DNA of 48,411 bases. Source: a virus. Position numbers and translations under genes: made by a program. The notes under the pieces were generated by a model. The model was given only the letters and a program-made list of their open reading frames with translations. It did no database searches and was not told the origin of the DNA. Position 1 is the stretch's first letter. Every line of letters begins with the position of its first letter. Positions 31,571 to 39,432 of the stretch are shown piece by piece. The stretch covers positions 1-48,411 of IMG/VR virus record IMGVR_UViG_3300044639_004276; one strand, written 5' to 3'.

Positions 31571-32008
31571 TTATTCATGATCATATAGACACAACTCAAC
31601 ACCAGCTTCTTTGAACATTGTTCTGGAAATGTCACAGGAATCTTTCCATCTTTTCGCCAATTCTTCTGATAAGTTTGGTGCTATGCATCTTTTAATTCCA
31701 CTTTGAATGATTAGAGAGGCACAACCAGAACATGGCATAAATGGATATGTAACTATAGAACATCCATCCAAATTCCTTTGAGCAAATAAAATAGCATTAG
31801 CCTCTGCGTGGACTACCATTTTATACTTTATATCTCGATCATCATATCTTTGAGGATCATCACAAACACCTTTTGGAAATCCATTGTAACCTATAGAAAC
31901 TATTCTTTTGTCGGAATCAAAAATAACAGCACCAACTTTGGTTGATGGATCTTTGCTCCAAAGAGAAATGTGTTTAGCTAAATCTAAAAATCTAATATCC
32001 CAAATCAT
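31571..32008 (-). CDS. dCMP deaminase
   Basis: A 145-residue zinc deaminase: HAEAN at 67-71 (catalytic His and Glu) and PCSGC at 92-96 (zinc Cys), with the family sequence STKVGAVIFDSDKRIVSIGYNGFPKG. It deaminates dCMP to dUMP, which feeds ThyX. The ATG at 32008 overlaps the upstream gene's TAA (TAATG), so translation is coupled with the acetyltransferase. A TTG start five codons earlier is rejected because of that arrangement. Confidence 0.93.
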   Translation of the reverse strand: MIWDIRFLDLAKHISLWSKDPSTKVGAVIFDSDKRIVSIGYNGFPKGVCDDPQRYDDRDIKYKMVVHAEANAILFAQRNLDGCSIVTYPFMPCSGCASLIIQSGIKRCIAPNLSEELAKRWKDSCDISRTMFKEAGVELCLYDHE

Positions 32009-32550
32009 TAAATTCCTTCGCAATCTTCAGCATCATAAGCCATTAAATTACTTGCAAATTCGTCTTGTGGCTGGCAATAATTAGTTTTATACAAAAAATG
32101 ATACGCATCAAAGATTCCCTCGTCATCTCTAAAAAAATCTTTTTCTATAGATACAGCTTTAAATCCCATGCTCTTGAAAAAAAGATGGGCATGAAATCTT
32201 TCTTCGGAAATATAAGAATTTATATAATTTCGTTTATCTTTTTCTTCTGGATTGCAAGATTCTGAGCCTAGCTTGTCAATCAATTGATCCACCATCGCTC
32301 TGGCATAACCACGCCTACGATAATTTGGATTTATTGCTATGTTGATAATATAAAATCCTTTAGGCATCAATTCGTACAAAATAAAGCCAACTATATTATT
32401 ATCAACTATAATTACCTTTCCAATGTTGCCCCTATTTTTCAAACAATCCAAGAAATCTTTATGACACCAAGGTTGAGAAAAAGAATCTTTTTCAATTTCT
32501 ACAACCAAATCAATATCATCTTTTATCATCCAACGAATATTATATTTCAT
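32008..32550 (-). CDS. GNAT family N-acetyltransferase (RimI-like)
   Basis: A 180-residue protein with the GNAT core: VEIEKDSFSQPW at the N terminus, NIVGFILYELMPKGFYIINIAINPNYRRRGYARAMVDQLID (acetyl-CoA binding, R/Q-x-x-G-x-G/A), and RFHAHLFFKSMGFKAVSIEKDFF. It resembles RimI, which acetylates ribosomal protein N termini. The real substrate could be a host or phage protein. It is coupled to the dCMP deaminase and lies 6 bp after the following gene, in a minus-strand operon with the replication genes. Confidence 0.82.
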   Translation of the reverse strand: MKYNIRWMIKDDIDLVVEIEKDSFSQPWCHKDFLDCLKNRGNIGKVIIVDNNIVGFILYELMPKGFYIINIAINPNYRRRGYARAMVDQLIDKLGSESCNPEEKDKRNYINSYISEERFHAHLFFKSMGFKAVSIEKDFFRDDEGIFDAYHFLYKTNYCQPQDEFASNLMAYDAEDCEGI

Positions 32551-32556
32551 CTACAT

Positions 32557-33048
32557 TCACCGTTTTAAAATGTCTTCGGCATTGCACAATCCATCATTTC
32601 CATCTCTGCCTTCGTATATGTCCTTATTTAATTTGTCCAACTCCTTACGCAAAGTATGTCCACGATTTTGTGCATTATCATGATTTTTATCCCAAGCTTT
32701 TAAATACATTTTTAAAAATCCAACCGCAGATTTTCTTTCTATAACTTTTCCGAATAACTCAACACATTCCTGATTGCATTGAGATTTAGCCTTGCAATAA
32801 GTGTCAGAGCCTCCTTGGTCTTTATTTGAAATGTATATTTCGTTATATTTAGTCTCATAGGCAAGTTCGGCTAGTGATAGTTCTTTATTTGCCATTTCAA
32901 GTTGTTTTCCGTAATAATCAATCCAAGCATATTCCTTATCCATATATTCGCTCAATGTAAATTCATTGAATTTCATATTATCTGGATCAAGAATTATTTC
33001 TTTATTATTTACAATTACCTTAATCTTTTCGCTCGGTATTTCTGACAT
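32557..33048 (-). CDS. Candidate UvsY-like recombination mediator
   Basis: A 163-residue helical protein. Weak resemblance to T4 UvsY: a central Trp/Lys/Glu-rich region (AWIDYYGKQLEMANKELSLAELAYETKYNEIYI) followed by VELFGKVIERKSAVGFLKMYLKAWDKNHDNAQNRGHTLRKEL, which parallels the UvsY part with LxxxLDxxxxAIxxRGxxI. Length is similar (T4: 137). It lies 2 bp from the replicative helicase gene, as would fit a helicase/recombinase loader. A GAGGA site precedes ATG. Homology is not certain. Confidence 0.5.
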   Translation of the reverse strand: MSEIPSEKIKVIVNNKEIILDPDNMKFNEFTLSEYMDKEYAWIDYYGKQLEMANKELSLAELAYETKYNEIYISNKDQGGSDTYCKAKSQCNQECVELFGKVIERKSAVGFLKMYLKAWDKNHDNAQNRGHTLRKELDKLNKDIYEGRDGNDGLCNAEDILKR

Positions 33049-33050
33049 GT

Positions 33051-34571
33051 TTATTCCTCTGCATCTATGACGCTGTTTTTGGGTGATGTAACTTTCTTCT
33101 TCTTCTTATCAACAGAGTAAGTATCAAAAGCAATATCTTCGCTTCGTTGCATTTGAACCCTAGTTAGCCTTTCCTTGTAAGTATCCACACTAATCTCGTA
33201 AATGTCCAAAGTTCCCATCGAAAAATCAAAAGCCATCTTGAATGGGAATCTTGATTTTCCATTTCTATGTTTTATAACAAATCCACGACCAACCTCTGCA
33301 TCTTTTTCAATAGTTTGTTGATTGATCGACCAGAATCCATCCAAAGGTTTAAACTGATCAAATGATGTTCCGATATTTGATTCATCAATATATTGCGATA
33401 TTTCTAACTTTGCAGCGGTTTGATTTGGTTGCACACAAGTTAATGTGCAATGTTGTTTCTCGACACCAAAGCCACGCAAATCTCTCAATATTCTATAAGC
33501 AGATTCATACTTTTTCACAGTTGGATCATCTTTCATTTCACCAACATAATCTATAATAATCAATGCTGGTTTCCATCCCATTGCCTCTAATCGTGAACAA
33601 TATCCACGAATTCCATTCACATCTATAGAACCACCCGGAAATTGCTTTAATATAAAAAGATTTTGATCATCTTTGTCTTTTCCAAATTCGGCAATAGTCT
33701 TTTTTATCTGTTCTTTTGATTCTCTTAAAAGATTAATATCTATCTTTGCAAATTGACTTGTAAATCTCTGAGCAATACCAACTTCATCCATTTCTAATGT
33801 TATGTACAAAACTTTGTGACCAAGAAGAACATTTGCAACAGCAGCCTTTACTAGTGCCAAACTTTTTCCAGTTCCCGGCAAACCAATCCAAGCTGCAATC
33901 TGTCCGGGAAATAAGCCACCATTCGTCAAGGCATCATCGATGGAAGGAAAACCACTAGTGAATCTTTCCTTGCCTTGAAATTGATCTTCCATTCTTCTGA
34001 ACATCTCTTCGATATTCAAAAAATACTCTAATCCCGGTTCGTAGTCCGTATCCACACTCATAGACTCACGCATTTTTTCATAAACATAAGACCATGTTTT
34101 TTCGTCTTCTGGTGCTTCCGACATCTTTTGCAAACATTCATGAAATGCTACTTTAATTGCTTGTACCCTTGCAAAATATGTAACTCTTTCCAAAAGATAT
34201 TCACGAGTGTCAATACCGGGAACATAGTAGTCATATAAGGCTTCAAGTTCAGAAATATAATACAATTGAACTGAATTATCTTTTTCTTTGAGGTGATTTA
34301 AAAGCTCTTGCTTCAAAACAGCCATGTGAGGAGAAATTCTTTTTTCTTGAAAATAATTGAATAATATTTTTGTAATAGTGACATGAACTTCATTGCTGAA
34401 ATAATGGGGCTTTAATTTGTCTATGCTTTGAATGAGCATAGTCTGATCCATCAACAACATTCCAAGAATTCTTCTTTGAAATGTATCATCCCATGCAAAA
34501 TTTGTTTTTATATTATCTGGATCGGAAAAAGAATCGAATTTGGATTGTTCTTCTGGTGTCAACTCTCGCAT
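33051..34571 (-). CDS. Replicative DnaB-family helicase
   Basis: A 506-residue protein. The N-terminal part contains DnaB-type alpha helices (DTFQRRILGMLLMDQTML). The RecA-like C-terminal domain has Walker A GLPGTGKS at 230-237, KPALIIIDYVGEMK (Walker B), VLYITLEMDEVGIAQRF and VQPNQTA, plus GFVIKHRNGKSRF near the end. It should act as a hexameric replication fork helicase, like T4 gp41. The first ATG would overlap the GGAG site, so the second at 34571 is preferred. The gene is linked to the UvsY-like gene and lies 48 bp from the glycosyltransferase gene. Confidence 0.92.
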   Translation of the reverse strand: MRELTPEEQSKFDSFSDPDNIKTNFAWDDTFQRRILGMLLMDQTMLIQSIDKLKPHYFSNEVHVTITKILFNYFQEKRISPHMAVLKQELLNHLKEKDNSVQLYYISELEALYDYYVPGIDTREYLLERVTYFARVQAIKVAFHECLQKMSEAPEDEKTWSYVYEKMRESMSVDTDYEPGLEYFLNIEEMFRRMEDQFQGKERFTSGFPSIDDALTNGGLFPGQIAAWIGLPGTGKSLALVKAAVANVLLGHKVLYITLEMDEVGIAQRFTSQFAKIDINLLRESKEQIKKTIAEFGKDKDDQNLFILKQFPGGSIDVNGIRGYCSRLEAMGWKPALIIIDYVGEMKDDPTVKKYESAYRILRDLRGFGVEKQHCTLTCVQPNQTAAKLEISQYIDESNIGTSFDQFKPLDGFWSINQQTIEKDAEVGRGFVIKHRNGKSRFPFKMAFDFSMGTLDIYEISVDTYKERLTRVQMQRSEDIAFDTYSVDKKKKKVTSPKNSVIDAEE

Positions 34572-34619
34572 GTACATCTCCGTTTTTATTTGATTCCAGA
34601 GATTACCAAATTTTACAAT

Positions 34620-35468
34620 TTAAGTAAAGGTGCTTTTTGGTTTTAAAAGCGATAGTTTCATCTTCTTTTGCGGAGAAGATGTTCCTTCAATCAAATCCTT
34701 GAATCTAAAATAGCCATCCATCCAATTTTGCGTCAAAGTGTGATAAATCAGACAATCTCCATAATAATTGTTTGTCTGCACATCTTGCTTTGTAAAATAT
34801 TTGTATTTTAAATTTTTATCAAGCACAAAAATCGAACAAGCAAGTTCTTCCCTTCCTTGTGGCGGTTCATTCTTATCAGAAGTAACTTGGTGCAACCAAT
34901 CACCCAATTCATGCGTTCTATCTTTGAGTGCAAGGCATAAATCAAAAACCTTTGTTGCATATTCTTTCAACAAACCTTTATTCCACAAAACCACACCACT
35001 ATTGAATGGTCGCATAGTCGTAGATTTATAGGTCATAGAATATCTTTCACCAAAACAATTCTTATCAGCAACAAAATCATACTCATCAAGCAAATTGAAA
35101 AGATGTGATATATCACCAAAGATAAAAGTGTCGGCATCCAACAACAATGTTTTTTCTTCAGATGCATTAACTAAAAACTTTCGTTGTGCGGAACAATAAC
35201 CTTTCTCCTGACCCATCTGAATGTCGTCTATTACTTTAACATTTACATTCAAACGATTACACAACTCCATAAATTCATTTGTGGTGATCTGTGGGATTTT
35301 AGCGGCACATTGAAGCAGTCCGCCAATATTACGATTATTTTCGTTATTATCTTTGATGTAAAAAACATCGACTGGAATAGAAGGATTATGCTTACGCAAG
35401 GTTATTAGGCTGCACCTTGCCATAGAAAGATAAAACCAGAATTCATTTACAATATAAACTATTCGCAT
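34620..35468 (-). CDS. Glycosyltransferase family 8-like protein
   Basis: A 282-residue protein with a GT-A start MRIVYIVNEFWFYLSMARCSLITLRKHN, YCSAQRKFLVN, and a DxD motif DADTFIFGDISHLF (D111/D113), the metal and UDP-sugar site. FNSGVVLWNKG is typical of glycogenin/LgtC-type enzymes. A His/Trp-containing end follows. It probably transfers a sugar from a UDP-sugar to a surface or phage acceptor; the donor is unknown. No clear Shine-Dalgarno site precedes ATG, but a long stem-loop lies 14 bp upstream. Confidence 0.8.
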   Translation of the reverse strand: MRIVYIVNEFWFYLSMARCSLITLRKHNPSIPVDVFYIKDNNENNRNIGGLLQCAAKIPQITTNEFMELCNRLNVNVKVIDDIQMGQEKGYCSAQRKFLVNASEEKTLLLDADTFIFGDISHLFNLLDEYDFVADKNCFGERYSMTYKSTTMRPFNSGVVLWNKGLLKEYATKVFDLCLALKDRTHELGDWLHQVTSDKNEPPQGREELACSIFVLDKNLKYKYFTKQDVQTNNYYGDCLIYHTLTQNWMDGYFRFKDLIEGTSSPQKKMKLSLLKPKSTFT

Positions 35469-35481
35469 GTTTTTATATTAT

Positions 35482-35554
35482 GGAGTGGGGGGTTACAAAA
35501 CTGGGCTTTTGAAATTATTATATATATTATCCCGGCAACCTAATACCCCACTCC
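35482..35554 (-). promoter_or_regulatory. Long imperfect stem-loop before the glycosyltransferase gene
   Basis: Nine-base arms GGAGTGGGG (35482-35490) and CCCCACTCC (35546-35554) pair perfectly. Inside, GGTT pairs with AACC and CTGGG with CCCGG (one G-T), leaving an AT-rich 20-nt loop. In the minus-strand RNA it ends about 13 nt before the ATG of a gene with no evident ribosome site. It could be a regulatory leader or end-of-gene structure. Confidence 0.6.
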
Positions 35555-35569
35555 GTTGATTTATAATAG

Positions 35570-36145
35570 CTATTCGCCATTTAAATAATCATATTCAGAA
35601 AGAGAAACCTGACCCGATCTTATTGATTTCTCTCTTGTTATTTTTTTGCCCATACTTTTTTGCCCATTCCAAACAATTGCTTTGCAGTATGTGGAAAATT
35701 TTGTGTCTATTTTCAATCGTTCATTTCTATCTGGTCTAAATTTCTTTGGAACTACAGACTTCACAATCAAATCAAGCATGCGTTCCTGCTTGTATCCAAA
35801 CTTCTGTCTGTTCGCACCATGCCTAGTTCTATTGCTCCACAAATCTTGAAGCTTCACTATTATCTTCTTCATGAAGCCATCAATATTGTGCTGATCTACA
35901 GAAGCCAAACACTTCTCAATATATATCTGTCTTTTATAATAAGATCCAGCACGAATGATTGACAATTGCAATTCTTGATTTATATCTTCAAAATCATCAG
36001 TGTAATTATTTTTTGAATTTTTCTTTTGCAATTGATGTGCTGCGTAATAACAAAGCTTTCCAAAGCACTTAGTAAGATGATCATATTCCAATTGAGTTAT
36101 CGGAAACGATTGGCAAATGTTTTTCGGATTCTTTTGATTTTTCAT
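35570..36145 (-). CDS. Hypothetical protein with weak sigma factor-like region
   Basis: A 191-residue basic protein. The segment DDFEDINQELQLSIIRAGSYYK resembles sigma-70 region 2.1/2.2 (DxxxxxQEGxxxxIxA), and the C-terminal part has Lys/Arg clusters. T4 gp55-type late sigma factors are similarly small, but the match is weak. An AGGA site precedes the ATG. The first 65 bp overlap the end of polA, so it is expressed with polA and could act as a late transcription factor; this is inference, and the protein may have a different role. Confidence 0.45.
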   Translation of the reverse strand: MKNQKNPKNICQSFPITQLEYDHLTKCFGKLCYYAAHQLQKKNSKNNYTDDFEDINQELQLSIIRAGSYYKRQIYIEKCLASVDQHNIDGFMKKIIVKLQDLWSNRTRHGANRQKFGYKQERMLDLIVKSVVPKKFRPDRNERLKIDTKFSTYCKAIVWNGQKSMGKKITREKSIRSGQVSLSEYDYLNGE

Positions 36146-37475
36146 TCTTAGTCCTATTTGGCAGTTTAATTGTTTTCATCTCAGTAATTTTTCTTCCAAC
36201 AGAGCAAGAAATGCTCATGCTCAAATTTGGAAATAAATTACATTCTGAAACCAACGATTTATGGGAAGCCAAAATAACTTCTTTTAATTTTTCCCTGTTT
36301 GCATAAATCATATACCCGTCATGTACATTATAAGCTATTCTCCCAATACCATTCAAGGATTTGTAAAGACCAATCAATTGATACAAACAATAAATGGCAG
36401 AAGGAGACTGAACTGCAAAATTTCTAGCCCTATAAGACTTATCTTGAAAATGCCTTATTTTGCCACAATAATCCACAACTTTTTTATCGATTTCGGCTTT
36501 GTTCTGGTGATCTTCAATCCACTTGTAGGCTTTAAAAAATATATTTTTAATTCGGTCAACAATTGCTTCTGCGACTTTTATTGGTAATCCAAACTTCTCT
36601 GATATTCCATAAGCACTCATACCATAAAAGACAGGTAAAAATATTTTTTTACATAATGATCTTTTGTCTTCGGAATCACAAGGAGTTTTCAAAATTTTCT
36701 CATAAGCAACTCTGTAGATGTCTTCGCTATCACACAAACCATTTATTTCCTCATCACCAGACAACCAACCCAACATTTTAACTTCCATGCTTTTGTAATC
36801 CATATAAACAAATACGGAATCAAAATCCAAAGGCTTCAATAATTCACGCTGTTCTGGACTTATGACATGCGGAACGAATGATCTTGTGAGAGCCTTATAG
36901 CAAAGCATTCTTCCATTTTCTTGACCAGTTATGTCATAAAAGGCATGTAGCTTTTCGGTTGTCAATATGCCAATCGTTTCTAGCGAAGGAACTACTTCCA
37001 AAGCTAAGGGAAGATGAACCGACTTATAAATCTTTTGTGTTTTAGACCAATTATCAGAAGACATGACCTTTTTCAATCTTCCCATGAATTCAATCATGGT
37101 TTTTGGCTTTTCGAGCTTCGTATCTGTGTAGCTTTCCAAAATCTTAAGATCAATGAGTGTTCCCTTAAATTCAATAGTAATCCCATACATTCCCAACAAA
37201 AACGAAGCTATGACTTTCCAGTTCCAAACAAGTATCTTTTTGCCTTCACAACACAAAGAATTAGAAAAAGCCTTGGAAAATATTCTTGCAGACCAATCTC
37301 CATCCAAAGGTATCTCATGCGAACCAAAAGAAGAACAAATAAATATCGTGGCTTCTTTAGCCTTTTCTCTGCTCGTAAAGTCCAATACAGCATCCGTAGC
37401 TGAAAGGTAAACAGCCCCTGTTGCTGCATGATCATACAACAGCTTAACAATTTGACTAGGATGCATGGAACTCAT
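36081..37475 (-). CDS. polA: Family A DNA polymerase (short)
   Basis: A 464-residue Pol I-type polymerase with all three palm/finger motifs: A at 225-241 (VYMDYKSMEVKMLGWLSGD), B at 272-291 (RSLCKKIFLPVFYGMSAYG) and C at 384-387 (VHDG), with catalytic Asp in A and C. The N-terminal part (1-200) is shorter than a full 3'-5' exonuclease and has no clear exonuclease motif. In motif B the residue corresponding to E. coli Phe762 is Leu280, while Lys276 and Tyr284 are kept. The ATG has no strong ribosome site; a structured leader of over 500 nt precedes it. This is likely the phage replicative or repair polymerase. Confidence 0.9.
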   Translation of the reverse strand: MSSMHPSQIVKLLYDHAATGAVYLSATDAVLDFTSREKAKEATIFICSSFGSHEIPLDGDWSARIFSKAFSNSLCCEGKKILVWNWKVIASFLLGMYGITIEFKGTLIDLKILESYTDTKLEKPKTMIEFMGRLKKVMSSDNWSKTQKIYKSVHLPLALEVVPSLETIGILTTEKLHAFYDITGQENGRMLCYKALTRSFVPHVISPEQRELLKPLDFDSVFVYMDYKSMEVKMLGWLSGDEEINGLCDSEDIYRVAYEKILKTPCDSEDKRSLCKKIFLPVFYGMSAYGISEKFGLPIKVAEAIVDRIKNIFFKAYKWIEDHQNKAEIDKKVVDYCGKIRHFQDKSYRARNFAVQSPSAIYCLYQLIGLYKSLNGIGRIAYNVHDGYMIYANREKLKEVILASHKSLVSECNLFPNLSMSISCSVGRKITEMKTIKLPNRTKNEKSKESEKHLPIVSDNSIGI

Positions 37476-38016
37476 ACATAAAATCTACCATAGCTTGAAC
37501 TTAAATCAATAGAGAAAAGTCGTAACAAAATATTTTTCTACTATTTTTATATCTTTATATTGTAAACCGAGTTGCCGACTTAGTTATCTTGCTGTTTAAT
37601 GTATGAATTAAATGAAATTACATACATAATCAATTGAATTGTTTCTGTGTTTAAACATATCGTAATTCATTTGATTCAACTGATAACTCATAGTATGAAT
37701 TCTTATGAACATCATAAGATTCCTTGTGTTTTGAACAATTGATACCAATGAAGCCATATAACTCACAGTTGTTCCCATTTCTTGTCTGCAAAATGAGAGT
37801 CGGCTATTTTTGACACAACTGCGGAAGACTTGGCTTTTCGAGCATAACAATGGTTCTCGTTGCACCATTCGTGTTTTTCACTACAAAGACTTACCCGTCA
37901 GGGCTGCTCAAGTTTTTTTCACGGTAAGTTATCGTTGGGGTATCCTCAACAATTACCTAAAGGGGAAGAGTAAGCTTCCGTCTTAGTTATTTATAGTTTC
38001 TATGACAAGTAGGATT
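37476..38016 (-). ncRNA. Structured leader RNA upstream of polA (candidate ncRNA)
   Basis: Gene-free region. Minus-strand folding shows: a hairpin at 37923-37957; a closing stem TGCTCAA (37905-37911) with TCGAGCA (37838-37844) enclosing three hairpins (37849-37869, 37871-37881, 37894-37903); a stem CAGTTGT (37766-37772) with ACAACTG (37815-37821); hairpins at 37702-37718 and 37599-37627. A sigma70-like promoter lies just upstream. No recognised RNA family, tmRNA, 6S or group I intron core was identified. It may be a translational control leader or an independent RNA. Confidence 0.55.
37575..37990 (-). repeat. Direct repeat flanking the structured segment
   Basis: CCGACTTAGTTAT at 37575-37587 and CCGTCTTAGTTAT at 37978-37990 (12 of 13 identical) in the same orientation, 403 bp apart. 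They bracket the folded part of the leader, consistent with insertion of a unit or with two related RNA elements. Confidence 0.6.
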
Positions 38017-38045
38017 ATTATAATTTAGGTAAGATAAAATTGCAA
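38017..38045 (-). promoter_or_regulatory. Sigma70-like promoter for the polA leader
   Basis: On the minus strand: -35 TTGCAA (38040-38045), 17-bp spacer, perfect -10 TATAAT (38017-38022). The transcript would start near 38010 and read through the structured region into polA. This is the best host-type promoter seen in the window. Confidence 0.7.
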
Positions 38046-38286
38046 TCGATTATTTTGAAAAAATAATTTCATTTTCAATAATCATTTAAAAAACTACGAA
38101 TGTGATTAATCTAATTCTTGTTTTGATAAAAATGAAAGAATTTTTCCAATTACTTAAATGACGATTATCGTAATCAATGCTAACCAAAGTAATAAAATAA
38201 TTTCATTCATTTGTGATATGATACTTTAATCTAAGATAATTTTCAACTAGATAAAATGCCATCTTGAGAAATTTCATTTATAGGGT
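38046..38286. other. AT-rich intergenic region with repeats, possible promoter
   Basis: Very AT-rich, no gene. Contains a 14-bp direct repeat (AAAATAATTTCATT) and inverted repeats GATTA/TAATC (38163-38175) and GATTATT/AATAATC. A plus-strand sigma70-like promoter is possible (TTGTGA at 38211-38216, GATAAT at 38235-38240, spacer 18). Replication origin activity is conceivable but unsupported. Confidence 0.45.
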
Positions 38287-38982
38287 ATGATAATGATCGA
38301 TTTAAAAAAACTAGCTGAGAAATACAAGATGGATGAATTAGAAGTAAAAGCTTTGAAAGTATGTCAAATATGGATGGAAATGAGTAAAAAAATATTTCCA
38401 AGTTATAATCACAATAAATTTGGAAAAGGAGATCCAAGAAAAACTTTAATGTTTAAAGTTTGCTATAAGCTAATTCGTGAAACTTCTGGATTTATAGGAG
38501 ATGACGATTATCCATTATATGTTCGAGCGCAATTAGATATATTGAAACATATAAGTTTAGATAAAGGTCATCCACTTATAGAAGTTAATTGTTTGGTTGG
38601 AGATAAAGCTTGGAAACGATGGAAATTATGGAAGAAGAAATATGATACCACTGTTCAAATTAGGTCAAAAACCGCTACAACTAAAGTTAACAATCCCAAA
38701 ATCATTGAGGCTCTTAAAAAAACAAAAGAATTTTTTGACTTACATTTTGGAAATAAACCAACTTATGAAAAATTTAAAGAATTTGAAAAAGATGGATCGT
38801 TATACCGATATGTTAATTTTGGTAAAATATCTCCGTACTATTTAGTTTTGTCTCCATACTTTGAAAAACTTTCTAAAGAATGTGTGATGCAAAAGATGAA
38901 TTTTGATATTCAACTATATAAGACTGGTATAGATGATACTACTTTAGAGCATTTTAAAAATTTATTCATATATGAATTTTAA
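38287..38982 (+). CDS. Hypothetical protein (231 aa)
   Basis: Not recognised. The protein has an N-terminal helical, Lys-rich part (MIDLKKLAEKYKMDELEVKALKV), a middle with WKRWKLWKKKYDT and a C-terminal part with conserved-looking FGKISPYYLVLSPYFEKL. A possible start two codons later is also acceptable. It is the only plus-strand gene between the polA leader and the thioredoxin-like gene, with its own possible promoter. The 3' end overlaps the convergent thioredoxin-like gene. Confidence 0.6.
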   Translation: MIMIDLKKLAEKYKMDELEVKALKVCQIWMEMSKKIFPSYNHNKFGKGDPRKTLMFKVCYKLIRETSGFIGDDDYPLYVRAQLDILKHISLDKGHPLIEVNCLVGDKAWKRWKLWKKKYDTTVQIRSKTATTKVNNPKIIEALKKTKEFFDLHFGNKPTYEKFKEFEKDGSLYRYVNFGKISPYYLVLSPYFEKLSKECVMQKMNFDIQLYKTGIDDTTLEHFKNLFIYEF

Positions 38983-39425
38983 TCAAGCCAAGATATAAAA
39001 TCACGAATATTCATATATCCTACTTTTCTTTTAATTTCATTTTCATTTTTATCCACAATAATTGTGCAAGGTATGGATTTAACTCCATATTTTCCTGCAG
39101 TACTTTGATTTTTATCAACATTTATTTTAACGATAATTGCATTATGAGATTCCACAGCACTAATTGACCTACTTGAAGTTAATGTATCATGCTCAAATTT
39201 TTGACACCACACACACCAATTTGCTCCAAAAACAAGAATTATTGATTTGTTTTCTTTTTTTGCTGTTTTTTTCGCATTTTCATAAATGTCATCTTTTTGA
39301 ATGACAACATCTTTAGATGTTTGATTTATAGATATATTTTCACTTTTATTTGAATTAGTGTTTCTTGTTAAGAATATCAAAGCAAGACATATAGATGCTA
39401 AAAAAATATTGATTACATTTTTCAT
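38979..39425 (-). CDS. Membrane-anchored or exported thioredoxin-like protein
   Basis: A 148-residue protein. Residues 1-20 form a hydrophobic signal/anchor (MKNVINIFLASICLALIFLT). The rest resembles Thioredoxin_7/DUF255: ILVFGANWCVWCQKF with the redox CVWC at 71-74, KINVDKN and KSIPCTIIVDKN, including the cis-proline. It is likely to act in the periplasm or membrane, possibly on disulfide-rich virion or surface proteins such as the Cys-rich proteins of this phage (inference). GGAG precedes the ATG. Confidence 0.78.
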   Translation of the reverse strand: MKNVINIFLASICLALIFLTRNTNSNKSENISINQTSKDVVIQKDDIYENAKKTAKKENKSIILVFGANWCVWCQKFEHDTLTSSRSISAVESHNAIIVKINVDKNQSTAGKYGVKSIPCTIIVDKNENEIKRKVGYMNIRDFISWLD

Positions 39426-39432
39426 TTGACTC

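Noticed and set aside
35482-35554. tRNA gene candidate
   Set aside because: Acceptor-like arms are present, but there is no T-loop (TTCGA-type) and no D or anticodon arm in either orientation.
37608-37868. Minus-strand 86-residue frame in the polA leader
   Set aside because: Composition is not protein-like, no ribosome site is seen, and the same bases form many RNA stems.
37476-38016. Group I intron, tmRNA or retron RNA
   Set aside because: No P7/S-type conserved core, no tRNA-like ends or tag frame, and no reverse transcriptase gene nearby.
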